Source: Bacteroidaceae bacterium
Lineage (GTDB): Bacteria > Bacteroidota > Bacteroidia > Bacteroidales > Bacteroidaceae
DNA length: 64,000 nucleotides
Direction of reading: 5' to 3'
Assembly: GCA_016286165.1 (NCBI GenBank)
Contig: JAEESE010000012.1
Location: forward strand, 1 to 64,000
A program made the translations under genes and the position numbers. Under the pieces are notes generated by a model, which was not told the origin of the DNA, ran no database searches, and saw only the letters and a list, made by a program, of their open reading frames with translations. Positions 27,534 to 35,638 of the stretch are shown piece by piece. Numbering within the stretch: position 1 is the first letter of the stretch; the number at the start of each line of letters is the position of its first letter.

Positions 27534-27541
27534 CAAAGTTA
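27534..27541 (-). promoter_or_regulatory. -7 box of the DUF3237/esterase/kinase operon
   Basis: The minus strand reads TAACTTTG, matching TAnnTTTG, 49 bases before the ATG at 27485. Confidence 0.65.
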
Positions 27542-27679
27542 TTAATAAATCCACTAAATGTTTTCGCATCTTGTTACATTTATTTTCAAATAAGTAACGC
27601 AAGTGGGAAAATAATAGAAAAAACGCGAGGGTGATGGTATTTATTTGCAAATAGAAGATCAAAAACCATAAATAGTGAT

Positions 27680-27687
27680 TACTTTTG
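27680..27687 (+). promoter_or_regulatory. -7 box placed six bases before a start codon
   Basis: TACTTTTG matches the -7 consensus. If transcription starts about seven bases downstream as usual, the mRNA begins at or within about three bases of the ATG at 27694. Confidence 0.6.
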
Positions 27688-27693
27688 CATCGC

Positions 27694-28662
27694 ATGACTA
27701 TTTTCGATATCAAACGTTACGCCATTAACGATGGCCCGGGGATTAGGACAACCATTTTCACTAAGGGCTGTCCATTGCGTTGTATATGGTGCCATAACCC
27801 GGAATCGTGGTTACCACAACCAGAACTGCTGTTCAAGGCGAAGAAATGTATTGCTTGCAACACCTGCGGTCTGTATCCAGACAAGCTCGGTCTGCCGATG
27901 AATACATTATTAGATTATTGCACTCGCGAGGAATTAGCAGCGAAAGCTGACATCTGTCCGGCTAAGGCAATTGAAATGTGTGGTAGGGAATGGACTATTG
28001 ACGAACTGCTTGCAGAGGTTGAAAAGGAACGGGATATCATGATGGACAGCGGAGGAGGTGTGACCATCAGTGGTGGAGAGCCGCTGATGCAGGTATGTCG
28101 CCCTGCCTCCAAAGACGATTCACTCATTACTCTTCTGCACGAACTTGGGAATCGTGGTTTTCATCGCTGTGTGGATACTACGTTGTATACAGACCCAGAA
28201 GTGGTGAAGGCAGTGGCAGCCGAGACCGATTTGTTTTTGGTTGACCTTAAGGTGATGGATTCTGAGAAGCATAAGCAACTGACTGGCGTGAGTAATGACC
28301 TTATCCTTGCCAATATCCGTTTGCTGGCTCAACTCGGAGTTCCCTTCCAGATACGTATTCCTCTGATTGAAGGCATTAACGCTGACGAGAACAATATCGA
28401 AGCAGTAGCCCTTTTCTTGGAGAATCTTCGTTTTGAATTCTCTTCCGTAAATCACCGCCAAGGAACTTCGACAACAGACATACCTCAAGTCAAGGATGTA
28501 GCTCTGTTGCCTTACCACGATGCCGGCAAGGATAAGCATGCAAGGCGCGGCTCAAAATACAACCCTGAAAACATTCCAATGTCGACGCCTACAGAAGAAA
28601 CCCTTCAACGTATAATCCGTCAATTAGCAGCTCATGGCATAAGTGCTAAAATAGGAGGTTAA
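27694..28662 (+). CDS. glycyl-radical enzyme activating protein (radical SAM)
   Basis: This 322-residue radical-SAM enzyme is of the pyruvate-formate-lyase-activase type. It uses S-adenosylmethionine and a [4Fe-4S] cluster to create a glycyl radical on a partner enzyme. The opening IFDIKRYAINDGPGIRTTIF is typical. The cluster cysteines are in CPLRCIWC (CxxxCxxC), and an inserted ferredoxin-like segment has CIACNTC and a later ICPAKAIEMCG. The SAM-binding GGG..ISGGEP is near residue 115. The track starts at a TTG (27685); the ATG at 27694 fits the family better. No glycyl-radical enzyme gene is next to it, so its substrate must lie elsewhere or outside this window. Confidence 0.93.
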   Translation: MTIFDIKRYAINDGPGIRTTIFTKGCPLRCIWCHNPESWLPQPELLFKAKKCIACNTCGLYPDKLGLPMNTLLDYCTREELAAKADICPAKAIEMCGREWTIDELLAEVEKERDIMMDSGGGVTISGGEPLMQVCRPASKDDSLITLLHELGNRGFHRCVDTTLYTDPEVVKAVAAETDLFLVDLKVMDSEKHKQLTGVSNDLILANIRLLAQLGVPFQIRIPLIEGINADENNIEAVALFLENLRFEFSSVNHRQGTSTTDIPQVKDVALLPYHDAGKDKHARRGSKYNPENIPMSTPTEETLQRIIRQLAAHGISAKIGG

Positions 28663-28664
28663 AA

Positions 28665-28789
28665 CAAGTATGCTAAGGCCGCAGCAGTAGTGGAATCAGC
28701 GCGTGAGGAATGAGCGAGGCTGGGTTTGAAGACCTCTCAAAAAGGATAAAGGCAACCGAAAGGTTGCCTTTTCTAGCAGAGAGAGAGGG
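28665..28789. repeat. copy 1 of a 125-bp direct repeat (tRNA-Ser 3' flank)
   Basis: This copy aligns without net gaps to 28857-28981 at an offset of 192 bases. It includes the hairpin GGCAACC...GGTTGCC and the last bases of the tRNA-Ser acceptor region (GAGAGAGAGGG), but not the rest of a tRNA. Confidence 0.88.
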
Positions 28790-28856
28790 TGGCATCAAAG
28801 TAAAAGATTGATTATCTTTTTCGAAGATGACTTCTCAGCGCTCCGCGAATGCAAGG

Positions 28857-28981
28857 CAAGTTTGCTTAAGCCGCAGCAGTCGTGGGATTAGCGCGTGAGG
28901 AATGAGAGAGGCTGGGTTTGAAGACCTCTCTAGAACGATAAAGGCAACCAGAAGGTTGCCTTTTCTAGCGGAGAGAGAGGG
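28857..28981. repeat. copy 2 of the 125-bp direct repeat
   Basis: This is the intact partner of 28665-28789. Its right end is the 3' end of the complete tRNA-Ser gene. The 28790-28856 spacer holds no gene and begins TGGCATC, the same seven bases found near the tRNA 5' end (29045-29051). Confidence 0.88.
28938..28964 (-). terminator. terminator of tRNA-Ser
   Basis: On the minus strand AAAGGCAACC pairs with GGTTGCCTTT just after the tRNA 3' end. The same hairpin with a slightly different loop is at 28747-28772 in the other repeat copy. Confidence 0.75.
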
Positions 28982-29056
28982 ATTCAAACCCCCGGAACGG
29001 ACGAGCCGTTCACCGGATTTCGAGTCCGGCCCAATCGGTCACTCTGGCATCTCTCC
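28969..29056 (-). tRNA. tRNA-Ser (anticodon CGA)
   Basis: The minus strand folds as a class II tRNA of 88 bases. The acceptor GGAGAGA pairs with TCTCTCC, the anticodon loop is CTCGAAA with CGA, a long variable arm (AACGGCTCGTCCGTT) is present, and the T loop is TTTGAAT. CCA is not encoded. The 3' end and its flank are partly duplicated at 28665-28789. Confidence 0.96.
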
Positions 29057-29082
29057 TGGGTGCATCTTTTTGAATGCGGTTG

Positions 29083-29090
29083 CAAAGGTA
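29083..29090 (-). promoter_or_regulatory. -7 box of tRNA-Ser
   Basis: The minus strand reads TACCTTTG 26 bases before the tRNA 5' end. Confidence 0.7.
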
Positions 29091-29216
29091 GTAAAAAGAT
29101 TAGAGATAAATGATTAAAGAATAAAGTTTTTTTTGTTTTTGGGCATTTTTTCTACTTTTAACTGCTTTTTTTACCTCGAAACATCACTTTGCAACCCAGT
29201 TGCATATCCTTTGCCG

Positions 29217-29224
29217 TACCTTTG
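29217..29224 (+). promoter_or_regulatory. -7 box of the metal permease gene
   Basis: TACCTTTG is followed by GCAGCG, the common initiation context in this window, 46 bases before the ATG at 29271. Confidence 0.7.
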
Positions 29225-29270
29225 CAGCGTCAAAACAAGATAAAGAAAGAACAAATAAACGATAAATAGT

Positions 29271-30767
29271 ATGATACTGAATTGGATTGAAAGTTATTGG
29301 GATGCTCTGGTCATGATGACAGCAGAAATGGCTCCCTATCTGCTGTTGGGCTTCTTTATAGCAGGATTATTGCGGGTGTTCGTTCCCCGTTCGATGTATT
29401 CCAAACATTTAGCACCAAACAACATGAAGAGCGTTGTGAAAGCTGCTGCCATAGGTGTGCCTCTGCCATTATGCTCCTGTGGCGTAATCCCTACGGCTGT
29501 AGGCTTGCGAAAAGAAGGAGCTAGCCACGGCGCCTGCGCCAGCTTCCTCATCGCTACACCTCAGACTGGTGTCGACTCTATAGCTGCCACCTACTCGCTT
29601 ATGGGCTTGCCTTTCGCTATAGTTCGTCCTATCGCCGCCTTGTTCACTGCGATGTTCGGTGGTTGGTTGGTTAATAGGTATGGGGAGAAGACACTTGGAG
29701 AGGAAACGTATGAAGAGCACTGCGGTTGCGGACATGAACATGAACACGAGCATTGCGGTTGCGGACACGTCCATGAGCAAGAACATTGTAGCTGCGGACA
29801 CGACCACGATAATCATAATGGTCAGTCTGGGTTGGTTTCTAAAATGAAGGAAGCACTCGACTATGCATTCGTGGATATGATGCAGGATGTAGGCAAGTGG
29901 CTCGTCATAGGTCTGTTGATAGCAGCCTTGATTACCGTAGCTGTGCCTAATGAGTGGCTTGCCGCTTTACATGAGTATAAGCTATTGAATATGCTCATTG
30001 TGCTGGCCGTGGCTATTCCGATGTATATCTGTGCCACAGGTAGCATACCTATCGCCGTATCCCTGATGGCCAAGGGCTTGACACCGGGTGCAGCCCTGGT
30101 TCTTCTCATGGCAGGTCCCGCTGTCAACTCTGCCTCCATCCTTGTCATAGGTAAGGTTTTCGGTAAACGTACACTTTGGTTGTATATCCTTTCAATAATT
30201 ATCGGCGCCATCCTCTTCGGCCTCGGTATTGATTATTTGTTGCCTCAGGACTGGTTCTCGGTCTCTGCTAACTTCGCCGAAGCAGCTCACTGTGCACACT
30301 GTCTTTCTGTGATGGACTGGATATGGGTTGCCCTTCTCCTTATTCTCCTCCTCAATGCTTTTTGGCAGGCTCACCACGGACACACGTGCAGTTGTGGTCA
30401 TGAACATAACCACGATCATGAAGAGCACCATCACGAGCACCATCACGAACACCATCACGAAAACGAGCAAGACTATAATCATAATCATGAACATGACGAT
30501 AAAAATGAGGAGCATGATCATGACCACGATGCTCTGTCAGCCACTCTTGAGCCACAGGAGGAGATGAGTACATTCTATCGGATCTCAGGTATGAATTGCA
30601 ACCACTGCAAGGCTAATGTAGAGCGCGCCATCCGCAACGTTGAAGGTGTTGAGGAGGTGACGGTGGATTTGGCCTCAGGCATAGCCTTTGTTAAAGGTAA
30701 TCACGATACTGAAGTCCTCATTAAACAGGTTCAAAGCTATGGCTATGGAGCAGAAATAAAGGATTAG
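29271..30767 (+). CDS. SO_0444-type Cu/Zn efflux permease with His-rich loops and HMA tail
   Basis: This 498-residue integral membrane protein belongs to the DUF318/ArsP-like permease family (SO_0444 type). The conserved core includes PLCSCGVIPTAVGLRKEGAS near residue 65 and the second-half repeat MYICATGSIPIAVSLMAKG near 250. Two metal-binding inserts are extreme: a CGCGHEHEHEHCGCGH-type loop around 150-185, and a longer loop near 370-420 made of repeated HHHEH units plus NHNHEHDD. The C-terminal 65 residues are a heavy-metal-associated domain with the motif GMNCNHCKAN. The fusion of permease, two chelating loops and an HMA domain suggests export of copper, zinc or a similar metal from the cytoplasm. 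It stands alone with its own promoter and terminator. Confidence 0.88.
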   Translation: MILNWIESYWDALVMMTAEMAPYLLLGFFIAGLLRVFVPRSMYSKHLAPNNMKSVVKAAAIGVPLPLCSCGVIPTAVGLRKEGASHGACASFLIATPQTGVDSIAATYSLMGLPFAIVRPIAALFTAMFGGWLVNRYGEKTLGEETYEEHCGCGHEHEHEHCGCGHVHEQEHCSCGHDHDNHNGQSGLVSKMKEALDYAFVDMMQDVGKWLVIGLLIAALITVAVPNEWLAALHEYKLLNMLIVLAVAIPMYICATGSIPIAVSLMAKGLTPGAALVLLMAGPAVNSASILVIGKVFGKRTLWLYILSIIIGAILFGLGIDYLLPQDWFSVSANFAEAAHCAHCLSVMDWIWVALLLILLLNAFWQAHHGHTCSCGHEHNHDHEEHHHEHHHEHHHENEQDYNHNHEHDDKNEEHDHDHDALSATLEPQEEMSTFYRISGMNCNHCKANVERAIRNVEGVEEVTVDLASGIAFVKGNHDTEVLIKQVQSYGYGAEIKD

Positions 30768-30831
30768 ATACAAATCCTGATTGCTCCATTGAAACAGAAT
30801 AACAATTAAGGATAAGTTTTTTATTCCACAA

Positions 30832-30865
30832 AAGGGAGTCTCTCGATGAGATTCCCTTAATTTAT
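30832..30865. terminator. hairpin terminator
   Basis: AAGGGAGTCTC pairs with GAGATTCCCTT across a five-base loop, with one G-T pair. It separates the permease gene from the converging TrmN6 gene. Confidence 0.75.
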
Positions 30866-30877
30866 ATGCGAAAGAGT

Positions 30878-31669
30878 CTATCTTATATAGAACTCAGCGG
30901 TCAGGGCAGAGTAATCCGGTGACCGGTGGCCATCAATGGTGAGCGTTAGATGCTGTCGGCTGACATCGTGCACGGGGCCTTTACGGAAACAAGCGAGAAT
31001 ACGTTTTGGCGGCTTTGTAGAGGTCGTATGAACCTGACATTCTGCTTCGAGGTTCAAGCCAGAGGCAAAGCAAAGGTGGTGGAAAGAAGTGAAGGCTTCA
31101 GTGGGTAGAACCACGGCAAACTGACCTCCGTCAGCGAGCAGACGCGCTGTGGTTGATATAAGTTCGTCAAAAGAGAGGGTGGACGCATGACGGGCGGTGG
31201 CACGTTGAGCATCAGGAGCCAGGAGCGAGTTCTCGAAGAATGGAGGATTGCAGATGATAGCCTGGAAGGACTCGCGGCAACCCACGTCAGCAGTTGTAGA
31301 GAGAGGATGTTGTTGTCTGGCTGCGAAATCTTGGAGGGATGCATGAACCACGGTGATGCGGTTAGCGAATGGGGAGGCGAGAACGTTGTCGGCAGCCTGA
31401 GATGCTGCTTCTGCATCAATATCAATGGCGGTTATGCGGGCGGTGGGGTAGCGCTGTGCAATCATGAGCGCTAACAGTCCGCTGCCTGTGCCAATATCCA
31501 ATACGCTCATAAACGCTTGAGTCTGCGAGTTGGGAGCAGTGGACTCTGTGATATTATCGAGAGATGGATTGTAGAATGGCGCCCATGCACCAAGCAATAC
31601 ACCGTCGGTGCCCACTTTCATGGCACAACGGTCATGGTAAACGCGGAAATGCTTGAAATCGAAAAACAT
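30878..31669 (-). CDS. trmN6: tRNA1(Val) (adenine-37-N6)-methyltransferase
   Basis: This 263-residue SAM-dependent N6-adenine methyltransferase is of the YfiC/TrmN6 type, which methylates A37 of tRNA-Val. The N-terminal FKHFRVYHDRCAMKVGTDGVLLGAW is diagnostic. The SAM site VLDIGTGSGLLAL is near residue 56 and the catalytic NPPF motif (IICNPPFFENS) near 137. It is last in a minus-strand gene run, 11 bases after the xanthan-lyase-like gene. Confidence 0.93.
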   Translation of the reverse strand: MFFDFKHFRVYHDRCAMKVGTDGVLLGAWAPFYNPSLDNITESTAPNSQTQAFMSVLDIGTGSGLLALMIAQRYPTARITAIDIDAEAASQAADNVLASPFANRITVVHASLQDFAARQQHPLSTTADVGCRESFQAIICNPPFFENSLLAPDAQRATARHASTLSFDELISTTARLLADGGQFAVVLPTEAFTSFHHLCFASGLNLEAECQVHTTSTKPPKRILACFRKGPVHDVSRQHLTLTIDGHRSPDYSALTAEFYIR

Positions 31670-31680
31670 TATGTATGACC

Positions 31681-34617
31681 TCAGTTTTTCATTATTTCAA
31701 TCTTTGGCGGCAAAAGGAACTGCATTATACCGCGTATGATATCGCGACGTTGGTCGGCATCAGTGATGGCTTCGAATGGGAAGCCCATGGCGAAACAGTG
31801 GTAATCGGTACCTGAATAAGCGATAGCTGCCGATTGTCCGCTATGGTCGTAGGCCATGGCGCAGAAAGCACCTTCAGATGGAGCAAGACAGTCGGCGGCG
31901 CTGACCATATACTGCCGCTCATTGGGAGTGTTTGCGATATTGAAATGTAAGCCCAGTCCGCTGATATCGCCTATAGAATCGGCAGGCAGCGAGCCTGCAT
32001 ACTCGTATTTGAGGATGTCGCGGGTGAAAACGCGCTGCTCGTCGGTCTGCATGTCAGTGCCGATATATGCTCCGCTTACGAGGAGATGACCACCAGTACG
32101 GGTAAACTCGGCCACAGACTGGATCATGGCAGGCGGGAACACCGGAGCAGGCAAAAGGCTGTAACCATCGGCGCGATTGAGGCCGTAGGCGAGGTCAATG
32201 ACTTGGAATGAGCGGCTGTCGAACACAGCGCGTTGTGCCGCGTCTGCAGTGCAACTGCTTATGGTTACAGAATTGCGCATTGCAGCAATGATATCACGCG
32301 CATGGCGGGTGGTCCAGTCGCGGGTGTTGCCGGCGATAATAATGCCTTCAAGCTCAGCTGTGCTATGTCCTAAGCCTCCGTAGCCTTCGCGTCCGTAACC
32401 TGCTTTATCCCAACATAGTTGTCGGCCACAGTAGCCAGGCATGCGAGCCATAGGTACGCCGAAGTCGCTATTAAGATCGAATCCTTCGATGGTATCGTTG
32501 CGTAGTGGCTGAGGTCCGGCCAGTCGGTTGAAGGCGTCAATGATGAGGAGTCGCGGACTATTGTCGAAACCAATGAAAGCACATACCTCTGGCGAAGGCA
32601 TACTTTGTCCACCATCGTTGCAAGCAGTGATGTAGAAACGGTGCAACACACCCTGAGTGGCATGAGATAGAGTGAAATGGCTGTCGGACACCCGTGTGCC
32701 GTTGTCGAATCCTTTGTCGCCCTCAGCGTGATAGACTACGAAGTCAGATGGCGTTGCTGTAGGCTCTAGTGGATCATCAACTACAAGCCATGTGAGTTCT
32801 ATGTCGTTGCTGTTGGGCATCACCATGGCCATAGGTGCCGTTGGTGGCAGAGGCTGCACTACAGGGTTGTTCTTGTCGTGGAGTTGGTATAGGCTGCGCA
32901 GTATGCCTTTGTATATGGCCCTGCCTAAGAGGAACTTGAAATATGGATCGTGGGCAAAACAGAGGTCGGCAAAGTTCTGGTGCGAGAGCATCTCCAGTAT
33001 GATTGATGGCACCGCGGGCTCGCGTGTCTCGCTATAGTTACGGTCGTACATCTGTCGGCGCGTCCAACGGTGTATGGTCTGCTGTAAGTCGGAATTAACC
33101 TGCGAGAGAACGATGTCGCAGAAGTCGCGCGAGGATAGGCGCGAGAGACCGGCAGCTGTAATGCCTTCGTAGAAATCAGTGGTGTAAACGCCGAGTGAAC
33201 CAATTATACTCTCGTCGCGCGTCCAACCTGCATCAGTGTGAAGAGCTATGGACATTTCGATAGGCACATTAAGTCCAGAATCGCCTGGTACATACGCAGA
33301 GCCTCGGGCAAGATAATTCGTTGTGAGCGAGCGTACATTAATATCCTCGGAGTAATCATTAGTTGAAGCTTTATTGCCATATGTTTCGTATGGGAAACCA
33401 GCCCATTGTGCGGAGTAACGGGCAGCCTCGAGGAAACGTGGCAAGCGGCTTACTTCAAGGCTGTCGCCTCGTGCTATATTTCCCATTCCGCCACCAAAGC
33501 GAACGGCATCAGCTGAAATATGACCGCGGTAGTTGCTTAGGTTTGAGAGCGTTACGCAGTTGTCTTTGCTCTCGCCTGCTGCAAAGTCGAAAGAGCCGAG
33601 GTATACCCACGTACTTCCGCCCATTTGCTGATTGACGCGGAACTGCGTCTTTTGTCCTCGGTGGTGCACAGTGTAAAGGGCGTCGTTGACGCTGGTGGGG
33701 AGCGTTGTGTAAGAAACGTAGACGGCATAACGGCCGTCCTCCGGTATGCGTGGAGTCCAGGCTACGGTGGTGGCATGAGAGCGGCGTTGTTGGGTTGGCA
33801 TGGTTCGAGTTGTGCCATGCGTGAAAGGATTCTCACCATCAAGGTACACGTCCTTGATGTGTGCAAAGCCTTGCGGACCGTCGGTTAGTGGGTATTGCCC
33901 TACATCCTCGGTATAGGAACCGTCTTGTTCCGGGCGGTCGTTGTCTACGATAACCTCATGACGTTGCCAGTCGCGCTCACGTGGCGAGAACAGCACAGCT
34001 CCAGCGTTTTCGAGCATCGGCATGAGGAATGGCACTACGATAGTTTGCGAGAGCAGGTCTTCGGTGGTGCAGAAGAGTCGCGGTCGTTGCCATTGCCATT
34101 GGCGGTCTGAGAGGGAATAGTAGTTGCCATGGCTTGCCCAGAGGCTTATGTGGCGGCCTTCAAGCCCTTTATCCGTTGAATATTGACGGTCAATAGGGGT
34201 TACCCACGATGGGGTCTTGTGGCGTATATCTCCCCATGTACGGGGCACAACCGTAGTGCCAGTGCCGCCTATCACGAGTTCGTCGATGAGAACGCCCTTA
34301 GAGTATATGCGTAGTTCATAACCTTCGTAGTTGTCAGGTAGCAACTGACGAACTTCGCCGTAAACACGTTCCACTTTGGCCTTATCGAACGGCTGCATTC
34401 CGAAGGCTTCGTTGACATATATTTCTAAACTTTTATTCTTGGAGTCGGCCTTTACATCGTCGAGGCGGCAGGTAAGACCTTTAAGCACAAAGCCGAGGTC
34501 GTAGTTGCCAAAATAGTTGTTTAGACGGGTTTGAAGACTGGCTTGCTGTGCAAAACAAACGGCTTCTGCAGTCAACAGAAGCCAAAGGATAATGGTATGG
34601 CGGCGGAAATGTTGCAA
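31681..34617 (-). CDS. secreted xanthan-lyase-like protein
   Basis: This 978-residue protein with a signal peptide (LLLTAEAVCFAQ) is of the type often labelled 'xanthan lyase' in Prevotella and Bacteroides. An early segment (HISLWASHGNYYS ... PMLENAGAVLFSPRERD) is characteristic. It is followed by a golvesin-C-terminal-like domain (GRYAVYVSYTTLP ... STWVYLGSF.F) and a stretch with NVPIEMSIALHTDAGW that looks like the zinc-amidase (Amidase_3) core. A fibronectin-like part (DIELTWLV) and a C-terminal domain with a glutamine-amidotransferase-like fold follow. I favour a peptidoglycan or exopolysaccharide hydrolase; true xanthan cleavage is doubtful. It follows the acyltransferase gene by about 75 bases. 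Confidence 0.75.
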   Translation of the reverse strand: MQHFRRHTIILWLLLTAEAVCFAQQASLQTRLNNYFGNYDLGFVLKGLTCRLDDVKADSKNKSLEIYVNEAFGMQPFDKAKVERVYGEVRQLLPDNYEGYELRIYSKGVLIDELVIGGTGTTVVPRTWGDIRHKTPSWVTPIDRQYSTDKGLEGRHISLWASHGNYYSLSDRQWQWQRPRLFCTTEDLLSQTIVVPFLMPMLENAGAVLFSPRERDWQRHEVIVDNDRPEQDGSYTEDVGQYPLTDGPQGFAHIKDVYLDGENPFTHGTTRTMPTQQRRSHATTVAWTPRIPEDGRYAVYVSYTTLPTSVNDALYTVHHRGQKTQFRVNQQMGGSTWVYLGSFDFAAGESKDNCVTLSNLSNYRGHISADAVRFGGGMGNIARGDSLEVSRLPRFLEAARYSAQWAGFPYETYGNKASTNDYSEDINVRSLTTNYLARGSAYVPGDSGLNVPIEMSIALHTDAGWTRDESIIGSLGVYTTDFYEGITAAGLSRLSSRDFCDIVLSQVNSDLQQTIHRWTRRQMYDRNYSETREPAVPSIILEMLSHQNFADLCFAHDPYFKFLLGRAIYKGILRSLYQLHDKNNPVVQPLPPTAPMAMVMPNSNDIELTWLVVDDPLEPTATPSDFVVYHAEGDKGFDNGTRVSDSHFTLSHATQGVLHRFYITACNDGGQSMPSPEVCAFIGFDNSPRLLIIDAFNRLAGPQPLRNDTIEGFDLNSDFGVPMARMPGYCGRQLCWDKAGYGREGYGGLGHSTAELEGIIIAGNTRDWTTRHARDIIAAMRNSVTISSCTADAAQRAVFDSRSFQVIDLAYGLNRADGYSLLPAPVFPPAMIQSVAEFTRTGGHLLVSGAYIGTDMQTDEQRVFTRDILKYEYAGSLPADSIGDISGLGLHFNIANTPNERQYMVSAADCLAPSEGAFCAMAYDHSGQSAAIAYSGTDYHCFAMGFPFEAITDADQRRDIIRGIMQFLLPPKIEIMKN

Positions 34618-34692
34618 TGTTCGGATTGAGGGTTGGCCTCAGAGGAGGCGGATTAGGGTTTATGGTTGAGGATTAAAAGCTTAACGACTAAC

Positions 34693-35235
34693 TCATGGGA
34701 TGAAGTTCTCGGGATATTTTCCTTTAAAGTCTTTGTAATAGGCGCGAATCTCCTTCATCTGCTCCTCGATATTGCCATTGGGCATTATGGATTTATTGCA
34801 AACGATGCGTTTCTTCTCGTAGTCGACGCCGAAGAGGAGGATGGGAATGTTTGCCTTTAGGGCGATGTAATAGAATCCGTTTTTCCATTCGGCCACTGGC
34901 TTGCGAGTGCCTTCGGGAGTGATGCAGAGGGCGAAGTTGTCGCTGTTGATAGCTATTTGGGCCAGCTGGTCGGTGAGGCTGGTCTTGCGGCTGCGCTCAA
35001 CGGGTATTCCTCCGAGCCTTCGCATAAAACCTCCGAGAGGGAATGCAAACCACTCCTTCTTCATCATAAACTGGCAACGGAACGACTCGGCGCGGCTGTA
35101 AAGCTGCCCGAGTATGAAATCCCAGTTGCTGGTATGAGGGGCAAGTGCAACGACATACTTGGGCGGAAGATCAATGCTCACTTCGTTGTGCCAGCCCCAT
35201 AGACGGTAAAGAATAAATCTGCATAGGGATTTCAT
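34693..35235 (-). CDS. PlsC-like 1-acylglycerol-3-phosphate acyltransferase
   Basis: This 180-residue membrane-associated acyltransferase carries the HX4D catalytic motif in APHTSNWDF and the substrate-binding ITPEGTRK. It is short compared with typical PlsC proteins but matches the small Bacteroidales type. It probably adds an acyl chain to lysophosphatidic acid or a related lipid. It lies 54 bases after the small conserved gene at 35290. Confidence 0.88.
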   Translation of the reverse strand: MKSLCRFILYRLWGWHNEVSIDLPPKYVVALAPHTSNWDFILGQLYSRAESFRCQFMMKKEWFAFPLGGFMRRLGGIPVERSRKTSLTDQLAQIAINSDNFALCITPEGTRKPVAEWKNGFYYIALKANIPILLFGVDYEKKRIVCNKSIMPNGNIEEQMKEIRAYYKDFKGKYPENFIP

Positions 35236-35289
35236 GTTCTTTTGTGCTTTGCGTTTAGTTGCGATTAGTCGTTCGATGATTGTGTTAGA

Positions 35290-35559
35290 TCAGATGAGAT
35301 GGCAGATCTGGTCGATGATTTCATTGGTGCTCGTGTTTAGGTCCTCCTCCATTTGCTTGAAGAAAGCCTTCACCTGCCGCTTGTCGATATGGCTGAGCCT
35401 GTTCACGAAATCGTTGCGCATAAGCAATATGCTCTGCGCTATGTTTTCTACGTCCTGTTTCTGTACCCCGGTACCAGACTGCTCGGCACCTAACAGCTCT
35501 ATCAGAAGGTCTGTGGACATTAGGTTGATAGCCTTCTTGAGTTCTCTTTTCTTAGCCAT
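35290..35559 (-). CDS. small conserved hypothetical protein
   Basis: This 89-residue, charged, probably helical soluble protein (MAKKRELKKAINLMSTDLLIELL...) has no signal peptide or recognised domain. It sits between nhaD and the acyltransferase gene on the same strand. The ORF is supported by its isolated, well-formed start and stop; function is unknown. Confidence 0.7.
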   Translation of the reverse strand: MAKKRELKKAINLMSTDLLIELLGAEQSGTGVQKQDVENIAQSILLMRNDFVNRLSHIDKRQVKAFFKQMEEDLNTSTNEIIDQICHLI

Positions 35560-35638
35560 GACTTGTAGTTATTTGAGGTTTGACGGGGCTAATGTACTAC
35601 ATAAATTGGACTTGTGCAAACATTTTTTAGTTTTTTAA

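Noticed and set aside
27486-27713. N-terminal extension of the DUF3237 protein and its overlap with the activase gene
   Set aside because: It precedes the -7 box at 27534-27541 and would bury the signal peptide.
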